Made by a program: the position numbers and the translations under genes. Below the pieces are notes generated by a model. The model was given only the letters and a program-made list of their open reading frames with translations. It did not search any database and had not been told where the DNA came from. DNA of 17,197 bases. It comes from Candidatus Intestinimonas stercorigallinarum (lineage in GTDB: Bacteria; Bacillota; Clostridia; Oscillospirales; Oscillospiraceae). The DNA lies in NCBI GenBank assembly GCA_019115345.1, contig DXDV01000102.1, forward strand, positions 1 to 17,197, read 5' to 3'. Below, piece by piece: positions 1 through 7,153 of the stretch (its first letter is position 1; every line of letters starts with the position of its first letter).

Positions 1-34
1 GAAAGAAAATCAAAAATAGAGAGCGGAGGCAGCG

Positions 35-268
35 ATGCGTACACTATTGGAGACCCTTCAACAACGATTGGGCTGCCTGTATCTGTCCGACCTGCATACA
101 GACAACTTCCGACTTCAGGCACTTCAGGAGGCGCTGAGCATCCCGCCGGAGGACTATCCCGCGGAGCAGTGGGAGGAGACGACCCGTTACCTGCTGGGCT
201 GGGCGCCGTCCATGGCCACGGCGGAGGAGCTGCGGGCGCTGCTGGCGCAGTGCGCCACCGGCTTTTGA
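35..268 (+). CDS. Small hypothetical protein, 77 aa
   Basis: I do not recognise this protein. It opens at ATG 35 with GGAGG at 25-29, five bases upstream, which is a credible if short spacing. The product is acidic, looks helical (Leu/Glu/Ala rich, with LLETLQQRLG near the start and TAEELRALLAQ near the end) and has no signal peptide, membrane segment or Cys/His metal motif. Codon choice is GC-rich at third positions like the genes downstream, which supports real coding. It is followed 27 bases later by a strong GC hairpin that may end its transcript, so it is probably not part of the cobalamin operon. Its upstream neighbour lies outside the window, so it could be the last gene of another operon. 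Function unknown. Confidence 0.6.
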   Translation: MRTLLETLQQRLGCLYLSDLHTDNFRLQALQEALSIPPEDYPAEQWEETTRYLLGWAPSMATAEELRALLAQCATGF

Positions 269-295
269 GCACGCATGAATATACGGAAACGGGAA

Positions 296-321
296 GGGCC
301 CGCCGCATCAGCGGCGGGCCC
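296..321 (+). terminator. Terminator-like GC hairpin after the 77-aa gene
   Basis: An 11-bp perfect stem (296-306 with 311-321, GGGCCCGCCGC and its complement) closes a 4-base ATCA loop. Position and stem strength suit an intrinsic terminator for the gene ending at 268. No U-run follows (the next bases are TCAGCTTGTCG), so it may instead be a processing or stability hairpin, or part of the adjoining repeat. Confidence 0.45.
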
Positions 322-547
322 TCAGCTTGTCGAAAAACCTCTGTTGCATGAGATGTGCGCTCGGTTTCGGCGGGGGAGCTCGAGGGGGCGGCAGCCCGCC
401 TCGAATGGGATGACATCCCCTGTAGCCCTTGCCTTGCAAGGGCTACAGCGAGCGAAGCGAGGACTTTCCCACCCCAACTGGGGCGGGAAAGTAACGGGAT
501 GCAGGCTGTCGAAAAAGTCCCTCAGGGGACTTTTTCGACAGCCTGAG
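321..547. repeat. Hairpin-dense intergenic element with imperfect terminal inverted repeats (MITE/REP-like)
   Basis: The ends are inverted copies. CTCAGCTTGTCGAAAAA at 321-337 matches the reverse complement of 531-547 (CTCAGGCTGTCGAAAAA) at 15 of 17 positions. Inside lie further palindromes: GGGATG/CATCCC (407-412 with 414-419), a 12-bp perfect stem TGTAGCCCTTGC/GCAAGGGCTACA (421-432 with 436-447), an 11-bp stem with one mismatch (465-475 with 480-490), and a perfect 20-bp stem (502-521 with 526-545). No convincing reading frame runs through it. This resembles a non-autonomous mobile or extragenic repeat. I cannot see a clear target-site duplication, and copy number cannot be judged from one window. 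Confidence 0.5.
502..545. repeat. Perfect 20-bp inverted repeat with 4-base loop
   Basis: The arms 502-521 and 526-545 are exactly complementary around a TCAG loop. The left arm carries GGCTGTCGAAAAAG, the same core that is repeated, slightly changed, at 325-337. On transcription it would form a very stable hairpin. It sits at the right end of the larger repeat and directly before the next hairpin (547-574). Confidence 0.8.
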
Positions 548-577
548 GCGTCCCGGATCTTGGTCCGGGACGCCTTT
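547..577 (+). terminator. Possible intrinsic terminator
   Basis: An 11-bp perfect stem GGCGTCCCGGA/TCCGGGACGCC (547-557 with 564-574) closes a TCTTGG loop and is followed by CTTTGGCATTT, which has only a three-base T-run. It looks like a weak intrinsic terminator. It abuts the preceding 20-bp hairpin, so both could be parts of one repeat. Confidence 0.4.
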
Positions 578-612
578 GGCATTTCAAAGAGAGAGAAAAG
601 AGAGGAGGAAAA

Positions 613-753
613 GTGAAGAGAGAGAATTTATATAAACACATTGCTGTGTTGCTGTTTGTCTGCCCCACAGCAAAGAGGCAGTGGTTTGCGCTGGGGGCCT
701 GCTGTGCTTATAAGATACCATATGGACGGAGGAAAAGGTTGGCGGAACTTTAA
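613..753 (+). CDS. Doubtful small ORF, 46 aa, GTG start
   Basis: A GTG at 613 follows AGGAGG at 603-608 by four bases and opens 46 codons ending in TAA at 751-753. The product begins MKRENLYKHIAVLLFVC, with a short hydrophobic patch, and ends in a basic tail (GRRKRLAEL). The region is more AT-rich than its surroundings and has no clear codon bias, so the ribosome site could be chance within a purine-rich tract (585-630). It may be a small membrane-associated peptide, the 5' remnant of a decayed gene, or nothing. I see no other gene between 578 and 883. Confidence 0.22.
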   Translation: MKRENLYKHIAVLLFVCPTAKRQWFALGACCAYKIPYGRRKRLAEL

Positions 754-883
754 ACAACTTTTAAAGATTATGTGAACGACGCTCCGGCGAACAAGAGGAG
801 GCGGGCGAGCCGGGGGAGCTCCTGGGCCGGATATGCTATGATAATGTCTGCCGGATCGAACGCCGGGCTGGTTTCTGGTTAGG

Positions 884-1073
884 GTCACCGAGTTTACCGG
901 CGTCATGTCCAACCCCACCTGGGAGAAGGTGCGGGAGGGGGCGGCCCTGGCCCGGGCCTGCCAGGCCGACCTGGTCCTGGCGGCAGGTGGCCGGCAGCAC
1001 CAACCTCATCGCCACCGGCCCCCGGCGGCTCACCCGCGATGAGATCTATGAGATCTTGATGGAGTGTCTGTAA
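884..1073 (+). pseudogene. Remnant of an iron-containing alcohol (butanol) dehydrogenase
   Basis: Read from 884, the sequence encodes VTEFTGVMSNPTWEKV and then REGAALARACQADLVLAAGG (to 985). This is the segment of iron-dependent alcohol dehydrogenases that leads into the nucleotide-binding GGGS motif. An extra C in GGCCGGCAGC shifts the frame within that motif; removing it restores AAGGGS. In the shifted frame the text passes at once to a C-terminus ending LTRDEIYEILMECL and TAA (1071-1073), which resembles the last residues of the same family. Several hundred codons, including the metal-binding histidines, are therefore missing, and no start codon or N-terminal strand is left. This is a decayed, internally deleted gene. 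The family assignment rests on recognised motifs, not on an alignment. Confidence 0.65.
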
Positions 1074-1168
1074 CGGGAAGCCGGCCTTCGCGGCCAAAGC
1101 CGGAGGCGTCGGCAGGAGCGGAAAAGGCGGGGCCGCCCGGAGTCTGGGCGTGGAGCGGAAAGTATTCC

Positions 1169-1197
1169 TTTACTTCCAGGCGTGAAGTTGGTATAAT
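1169..1197 (+). promoter_or_regulatory. Sigma-A-type promoter of the cobalamin operon
   Basis: TTTACT (1169-1174) and a perfect TATAAT (1192-1197) are separated by 17 bases, followed by purine-rich sequence where transcription should start near 1203-1205. It sits about 35 bases upstream of the first recognisable riboswitch element, which is the expected layout. The -35 box matches 4 of 6 consensus bases. Confidence 0.75.
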
Positions 1198-1235
1198 GAT
1201 CTCATCGGGCCGGACGGAGAGACGGCGGCCCGGGA

Positions 1236-1440
1236 CAAGTTCATATCATCCGCACAGGTGCAGCGACGCAGCTGCTGAAAAGGGAAGTCCGGTGCAAGAC
1301 CGGCGCAGTCTTACCTCTACTGTGAGCGTGGACGAAGGCGTGGATACCCATTGGCCGAGAAGGCTGAGAAGGGACGCCCGAGGAGGAAGCGTGAGCCAGG
1401 AGACCTGCCGTGCGGAGCGCTCGTGTTGCTCTTAGGTGGA
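1236..1440 (+). ncRNA. Cobalamin riboswitch 1 (operon leader)
   Basis: The core signature of the AdoCbl riboswitch is present in order: ACAGGTGC (1254-1261), AAAAGGGAAGTCCGGTGCAA (from 1278), a CGGCGCAGTC segment, CTACTGTGA (1317-1325), and the B12 box AGCCAGGAGACCTGCC (1394-1409), with intervening stem sequences between. It lies between the promoter and cbiD. An intrinsic terminator follows at 1461-1493, so the likely mode is premature termination when cobalamin is abundant. Outer limits are approximate. Confidence 0.93.
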
Positions 1441-1460
1441 GAGGACCAGACCAGTGCCAT

Positions 1461-1493
1461 AAATGGGCCCTTTCCGTGGAAAGGGCCCATTTT
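1461..1493 (+). terminator. Riboswitch-controlled intrinsic terminator (expression platform)
   Basis: AAATGGGCCCTTTC (1461-1474) pairs with GAAAGGGCCCATTT (1479-1492) over 14 bp with a CGTG loop, and TTTT at 1490-1493 overlaps the stem foot. It lies 50 bases after the B12 box and just before cbiD, the usual place for a riboswitch terminator. I could not assign the competing antiterminator pairing by eye. Confidence 0.85.
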
Positions 1494-1521
1494 GTATGTT
1501 ATGGCCGGGGAGGCGGATGCT

Positions 1522-2664
<1,143 letters not shown>

Positions 2665-2678
2665 AAGGAAGTCGTACC

Positions 2679-3434
2679 ATGATCCACTTCATCGGCGCGG
2701 GCCCCGGGGCCGCCGACCTCATCACCGTCCGGGGGGCCAGGCTCCTGGGGGAGGCCGACGTCATCATCTACGCCGGGAGCCTGGTGAATCCCGCCCTGCT
2801 GGACTACAAGAAGGAGGGCTGCGCCGTCTACGACAGCGCCTCCATGACCCTGGAGGCCGTCATCGCCGTGATGCGGGAGGCCGAGGCCAAGGGGTGGGAC
2901 ACCGTCCGCCTCCACACCGGGGACCCCTCCCTCTACGGGGCCATCCGGGAGCAGATGGACGCGCTGGACGGCCTGGGCCTCCCCTATGACGTGACCCCCG
3001 GCGTCTCCTCCTTCTCCGGCGCCGCCGCCGCCCTGGAGGCCGAGTACACCCTCCCCGACGTGTCCCAGAGCGTCATCATCACCCGCATGGCGGGCCGCAC
3101 CCCGGTGCCCGAGGGGGAGAAGCTCTCCAAGCTGGCCGGCCACGGCTGCACCATGGTCCTCTTTCTCTCCACCGGCCTGCTGGAGGAGGTGGAGAGGGAG
3201 CTGATGGAGGGGGGCTACCCACCCGACACCCCCGCCGCCATCGTCTACAAGGCCACCTGGCCGGAGCAGGCGGTCTACCGCTGCACCGTGTCCACCCTGG
3301 CCGCCACAGCCAGGGAGCGCCATGTCACCAAGACCGCCCTCATCACCGTGGGCGGCTTCCTGGGGGACAAGTACGACCGCTCCAAGCTCTACGACCCGGC
3401 CTTCACCCACGGCTACCGGGAGGCCAGCCGGTGA
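2679..3434 (+). CDS. cbiF: Cobalt-precorrin-4 C11-methyltransferase CbiF
   Basis: CbiF methylates C11 of cobalt-precorrin-4, making cobalt-precorrin-5A. It is a 251-aa member of the tetrapyrrole methylase fold. The N-terminal SAM-site loop GAGPG (residues 6-10) is followed by DLITVRGARLL and YAGSLVNP, then HTGDPSLYGAI (79-89) and TPGVSSF (106-112), all typical of CbiF/CobM. ATG 2679 has AAGGAAG at 2665-2671, seven bases upstream. The stop TGA (3432-3434) overlaps the GTG start of cbiG (GTGA), suggesting translational coupling. The YAGSLVNP block separates it from the other methylases of the operon. The length is normal. Confidence 0.95.
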   Translation: MIHFIGAGPGAADLITVRGARLLGEADVIIYAGSLVNPALLDYKKEGCAVYDSASMTLEAVIAVMREAEAKGWDTVRLHTGDPSLYGAIREQMDALDGLGLPYDVTPGVSSFSGAAAALEAEYTLPDVSQSVIITRMAGRTPVPEGEKLSKLAGHGCTMVLFLSTGLLEEVERELMEGGYPPDTPAAIVYKATWPEQAVYRCTVSTLAATARERHVTKTALITVGGFLGDKYDRSKLYDPAFTHGYREASR

Positions 3435-4486
3435 ACATCGCCCTTACCGCCTTCACCCGCCGGGGGGCCGGGCTGGCTGAGCGGCTGGCCCGCGACCTGG
3501 CGGGCATCGGCCACAGCTGCGCCCTGGCGGTGCCGGAGCGCCTCGCGGCGGAGACGGGGCTCCCCGGCTACGGGAGCCTGGGCGGCTGGACCGGGGCGCG
3601 GTTTGCCGACGCCGACGCCCTCCTCTTCGTGGGGGCCAGCGGCATCGCCGTCCGGGCCATCGCCCCCTTTGTGAGGGACAAGTTTTCCGATCCCGCCGTG
3701 GTGGCGGTGGACGAGGCGGGGGGCTTCGCCGTCCCCCTCCTCTCCGGCCACGTGGGGGGAGCCAACGACCTGGCCCGGCTGGTGGCCCGGCTCACCGGCG
3801 GCAGGGCGGCGGTGTCCACCGCCACCGATGTGAACGGCTGCTTCGCCGTGGACCAGTGGGCAAGGGAGCAGGGATTTTTCCTGGATGGGCGCGAGGGGGC
3901 CAAGCAGGTGTCCGCTGCCCTGCTCGCGGGCTATCCCGTGGGGCTGTCCAGTGATTTCCCCATCCAGGGCGAGCTGCCCCGGGGGGTGACGGAGGGACCG
4001 GCGGAGGCCGGCATCGCCCTCACCCTGGACCCGGAAAGGGCCCCCTTCCCCCACACCGTCCGCCTCATCCCGCCGGTGCTCCACCTGGGGATCGGCTGCC
4101 GCCGGGACACGGCGGCGGAGACCATTTCGGCGGCGGTGGAGCGGGTCTTTCAGGCCCACCGCCTCTCCCTCAAGGGGGTGGGGGCGGTGTGCTCCATTGA
4201 CCTCAAGAAGGAGGAGCCCGGCCTGCTGGCCTTCTGCCGGAGTCTGGGACTCCCCCTCACCACCTACTCCGCCGAGGAGCTCTCGGCGGCGCCGGGGGAG
4301 TTCACCCCATCCCCCTTTGTGAAGGGGATCACCGGGGTGGACAACGTGTGCGAGCGCGCCGCCGTCCGGCGGGGCGGCGTCCTGATCGTGCCAAAACAGG
4401 CGGGGGAGGGGGTCACCGTGGCGGTGAGCCGGGTCCCCCTTACCATCCGTTTTTCTGACAAAGGAGAGAACAGACCATGCGAGTGA
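3431..4486 (+). CDS. cbiG: Cobalt-precorrin-5A hydrolase CbiG
   Basis: CbiG opens the delta-lactone of cobalt-precorrin-5A and releases acetaldehyde, the ring-contraction step specific to the anaerobic route. The 351-aa protein shows the N-terminal CbiG blocks FVGASGIAVRAIAP (residues 66-79) and LLSGHVGGAN (103-112), a variable middle, and the C-terminal domain beginning LGIGCRR (219-225) with TGVDNVCERAA (301-311). The start is GTG 3431, inside the cbiF stop (GTGA). No other nearby start keeps the N-terminal strand MNIALTAFT. Its end overlaps cbiH by ten bases. Tight coupling with cbiF fits consecutive reactions. Confidence 0.93.
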   Translation: MNIALTAFTRRGAGLAERLARDLAGIGHSCALAVPERLAAETGLPGYGSLGGWTGARFADADALLFVGASGIAVRAIAPFVRDKFSDPAVVAVDEAGGFAVPLLSGHVGGANDLARLVARLTGGRAAVSTATDVNGCFAVDQWAREQGFFLDGREGAKQVSAALLAGYPVGLSSDFPIQGELPRGVTEGPAEAGIALTLDPERAPFPHTVRLIPPVLHLGIGCRRDTAAETISAAVERVFQAHRLSLKGVGAVCSIDLKKEEPGLLAFCRSLGLPLTTYSAEELSAAPGEFTPSPFVKGITGVDNVCERAAVRRGGVLIVPKQAGEGVTVAVSRVPLTIRFSDKGENRPCE

Positions 4487-5214
4487 CAGTTGTGGGCCTG
4501 GGCCCCGGCGCGGGCCGGGACCTGACGGGCCGGGCCCGGGAGGCCCTGGAGCGGGCCGACCTCATCGTGGGCTACACCGCCTATATCGCCCTCATCCGGG
4601 CGGATCTCCCGGACAAGGAGATGCTGTCCACCGGCATGCGCCGGGAGGTGGACCGCTGCCGGGCGGCGGTGGAGGCGGCGGCGTCCGGGAAGGACGTGGC
4701 CATGGTGTGCTCCGGGGACTCGGGCATCTACGGCATGGCGGGGCTCATCTACGAGGTGGCCCAGGCGTATCCCCCCATCGACATCGAGGTGGTGCCCGGC
4801 ATCACCGCCGCCAGCGGCGCCGCCGCCGTGCTGGGAGCCCCCCTCACCCACGACTTCGCGGTGGTCTCCCTCTCCGACCTGCTGACCCCTTGGGACAAGA
4901 TCGCCCTGCGGCTGGAGTGCGCCGCCAAGGGGGACTTTGTGCTCTGCCTCTACAACCCCGCCAGCCACAGCCGCCCCGACCACCTGAAGCGGGCCTGCGA
5001 CATCCTGATGGCGGCGGGGAAGTCCCCGGACACCGTCTGCGGCTATGTGCGGAACATCGGCCGGGAGGGGGAGGAGGGGACGGTGACCACCCTGGCCGCC
5101 CTGCGGGACACCCAGGTGGACATGTTCACCACCGTCCTGATCGGCAGCACCCAGACCAAGCTGCTGGGGGACAAGATGGTGACCCCCCGGGGCTACCTCC
5201 AGCGGGAGGGCTGA
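4477..5214 (+). CDS. cbiH: Cobalt-precorrin-3 C17-methyltransferase CbiH
   Basis: CbiH (CobJ-type) methylates C17 and contracts the ring to give cobalt-precorrin-4. The 245-aa protein carries the tetrapyrrole methylase signatures GLGPG (residues 7-11), CSGDSGIYGMAG (78-89) and VVPGITAASGAAA (105-117). The block HDFAVVSLSDLLTPW (125-139) is characteristic of the C17 enzyme. It is near the bare single-domain length, so it lacks the extra C-terminal nitrite-reductase-like extension found in some homologues. ATG 4477 has AAGGAGAG at 4461-4468 and overlaps the end of cbiG. Its stop is two bases before cbiJ. Confidence 0.95.
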   Translation: MRVTVVGLGPGAGRDLTGRAREALERADLIVGYTAYIALIRADLPDKEMLSTGMRREVDRCRAAVEAAASGKDVAMVCSGDSGIYGMAGLIYEVAQAYPPIDIEVVPGITAASGAAAVLGAPLTHDFAVVSLSDLLTPWDKIALRLECAAKGDFVLCLYNPASHSRPDHLKRACDILMAAGKSPDTVCGYVRNIGREGEEGTVTTLAALRDTQVDMFTTVLIGSTQTKLLGDKMVTPRGYLQREG

Positions 5215-5216
5215 GG

Positions 5217-5957
5217 ATGAAGGTCCTGCTCTTCGGCGGCACCGGCGAGGGCCGGGCGCTGGCCGAATGGATGGGCGAAGAGGGCATCCCCTTTACGGTC
5301 TGCGTGGCCACCGAATACGGCGAGGCCCTCCTTCCGGAGGGGACAAAGGCCCATGTGGGACGGCTGGACGCCGCCGCCATGGAGGAGCTGATGGCCGGCG
5401 GCCACACCCTGGTGGTGGACGCCACCCACCCATACGCCGTGGAGGTGACGGAGAACATCCGGACGGCCTCAGAGCGGGCGGGGCTGCCCTGCCTGCGGCT
5501 GCTGCGGCAGTCGGACGGGGAGGACGGCTGCCGTAAGGTGCCGGACATGGCGGCGGCGGCGGAGCTGCTGGAAGGGCTGCCCGGCAACGTGCTCCTCACC
5601 ACGGGGAGCAAGGAGCTGGACCACTTTGCCCGGCCGGGGCTCCGGGAGCGGTGCTTTCCCCGGGTGCTGCCCATGGCCGCCTCCCTGGAGCGGTGCCTGG
5701 CGCTGGGCTTTCCGCCCAAAAACATCATCTGCATGCAGGGACCCTTCACGAAAGAGATGAACGCGGCCACCCTGCGGCAGTTCCACATCCGCACCCTGGT
5801 GACCAAGGACACCGGGGGGTACGGCGGCTTCCGGGCCAAGGCGGAGGCCGCCCATGAGGCGGGCTGCGCCCTGCTGGTGGTGGAGCGGCCCCGGACCGAG
5901 ACGGGGTTTACCCTGGAAGAGATCCAGCGCCGGCTGTTGGAGGAGGGAAGGACATGA
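5217..5957 (+). CDS. cbiJ: Cobalt-precorrin-6A reductase CbiJ (CobK family)
   Basis: CbiJ reduces cobalt-precorrin-6A to 6B with a nicotinamide nucleotide. The 246-aa protein begins with a dinucleotide-binding-like glycine loop, FGGTGEGR (residues 6-13). It has the family blocks VDATHPYA (67-74), TTGSKELDHF (128-137), MQGPFTKEMN, and LVTKDTGGYGGFRAK toward the C-terminus. ATG 5217 lies two bases after the cbiH stop and has GGAGG at 5205-5209, so its ribosome site is inside cbiH. Its TGA overlaps the next start (ATGA at 5954). The length is normal for the family. Confidence 0.94.
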   Translation: MKVLLFGGTGEGRALAEWMGEEGIPFTVCVATEYGEALLPEGTKAHVGRLDAAAMEELMAGGHTLVVDATHPYAVEVTENIRTASERAGLPCLRLLRQSDGEDGCRKVPDMAAAAELLEGLPGNVLLTTGSKELDHFARPGLRERCFPRVLPMAASLERCLALGFPPKNIICMQGPFTKEMNAATLRQFHIRTLVTKDTGGYGGFRAKAEAAHEAGCALLVVERPRTETGFTLEEIQRRLLEEGRT

Positions 5958-7153
5958 AGGTCTATCTCATCGGCGTGGGCATGGGCAATCCGGACACCCT
6001 GACCCTGGGCGCCCGGCGGGCCATCGAGGCCTGCCCGGTGCTCATCGGCGCCCCCCGGCTCCTGGAGCCCTGGGGGGAGGGCCACACCTGCGTCCCCCTG
6101 GTCGCCGCCGCCGACATCGCCCGCCGGGTGGAAGCGGAGGAGGGGAACGTGGCCGTCCTCCTCTCCGGGGACACCGGCTTTTACAGCGGGGCCAAGAAGC
6201 TCTGGAAGCTGCTGGAGGGCCGCCAGGTGGAGACCATCCCCGGCATCTCCTCCCTCTCCTACTTCTGCGCCAGGCTCCGCACCTCCTGGCAGGACGCCCG
6301 CGTCGTCAGCGCCCACGGCCGCAGCCACAACGCCGCCGGGGAGATCCAGTGCCATGAAAAGACCTTCGCCCTCACCGGCGGGGCCACCAAGGCGGAGGAC
6401 ATCTGCAAGGAGCTGGTCCGCCGGGGCCTGGGGGAGGTCCGGGTGTCGGTGGGGGAGCGGCTGAGCTACCCCGACGAGCGGATCGTCACCGGCACGGCGG
6501 CCGCGCTGGCGGAGGAGACCTTTGCCGATTTGTCGGTGCTGCTGGCGGAGAACCCCCGGCCGGTGCTCCGGCCCTGGAACAGCCCCGGCCTCCCCGACGG
6601 GGTCTTTCAGCGGGGTGCCGTCCCCATGACCAAGGAGGAGGTCCGGGCTCTGGCGGTGTGCAAGCTGCGGCTCCAGAGACACCATGTGGTGTGGGACGTG
6701 GGGGCGGGCACCGGCTCGGTGGCCCTGGAGTGCGCCCTCTCCTGTCCCGCCGGGCAGGTCTTTGCCATCGAGAAAAACCCCGAGGCGGCGGCCCTCCTGG
6801 AGGAGAACAGGGCCCGCCTGGGGGCGTCCAATCTGACCGTCGTCTCCGGCGCCGCGCCGGAGGCCCTGGCCGGTCTCCCCGCCCCCGACCGGGTGTTCCT
6901 GGGCGGCACCTCGGGGAGCATGGACGAGATTTTGACGATGATATTTGACAAAAATCCCGCCGCCCGGGTGGTGTGCACCGCCGTCACCCTGGAGACGGTG
7001 GGGGAGGCCGCCCGGCTCTTCGCCCCCCTGGCGGAGGCGGACATGGCACAGCTGGCGGTGACCCGGACCCGGCAGGCGGGGCGGTACCGCCTGATGGACG
7101 CCCAGAATCCGGTGTGGATCTTCAGCGGGGAGGGGAAGGGCCATGACGCGTAA
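5954..7153 (+). CDS. cbiET: Fused CbiE-CbiT: cobalt-precorrin-7 C5-methyltransferase / cobalt-precorrin-6B C15-methyltransferase (decarboxylating)
   Basis: This is a two-domain protein of 399 aa. Residues 1 to about 200 are CbiE: GVGMGNP (7-13), LLSGDTGFYSGAK (69-81) and IPGISSL (95-101) of the tetrapyrrole methylase fold. Residues from about 225 on are CbiT: MTKEEVRALAVCKLRL, then the class I SAM motif VWDVGAGTGSVALE (246-259), AIEKNPEA, and FLGGTSG. CbiT adds the C15 methyl and removes the C12 acetate carboxyl. CbiE adds the C5 methyl. The fusion is equivalent to aerobic CobL and is common in Firmicutes, though separate in Salmonella. ATG 5954 follows AGGAGGG at 5941-5947. The gene overlaps cbiA by 11 bases. 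Confidence 0.95.
   Translation: MKVYLIGVGMGNPDTLTLGARRAIEACPVLIGAPRLLEPWGEGHTCVPLVAAADIARRVEAEEGNVAVLLSGDTGFYSGAKKLWKLLEGRQVETIPGISSLSYFCARLRTSWQDARVVSAHGRSHNAAGEIQCHEKTFALTGGATKAEDICKELVRRGLGEVRVSVGERLSYPDERIVTGTAAALAEETFADLSVLLAENPRPVLRPWNSPGLPDGVFQRGAVPMTKEEVRALAVCKLRLQRHHVVWDVGAGTGSVALECALSCPAGQVFAIEKNPEAAALLEENRARLGASNLTVVSGAAPEALAGLPAPDRVFLGGTSGSMDEILTMIFDKNPAARVVCTAVTLETVGEAARLFAPLAEADMAQLAVTRTRQAGRYRLMDAQNPVWIFSGEGKGHDA

Noticed and set aside
275..616. 113-codon plus-strand frame across the hairpin element
   Set aside because: The sequence is a chain of palindromes. The ATG lacks a ribosome site and the peptide is Arg/Gly/Ser-rich with no family features.
686..713. TTGCGC-N16-TTATAA as a promoter
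   Set aside because: It lies inside the doubtful small ORF, the boxes are imperfect, and no gene follows that would need it.
628..918. 96-codon minus-strand frame
   Set aside because: It overlaps the alcohol dehydrogenase remnant and has no ribosome site or recognisable motif.
1064..1435. 123-codon plus-strand frame over the promoter and riboswitch
   Set aside because: It overlaps the promoter and riboswitch, has no ribosome site and has no recognisable motif.
1351..1500. Upstream extension of the cbiD reading frame
   Set aside because: It runs through the riboswitch core, the B12 box and the terminator. These bases are explained by RNA structure, and CbiD homologues start near the GYTTG motif.
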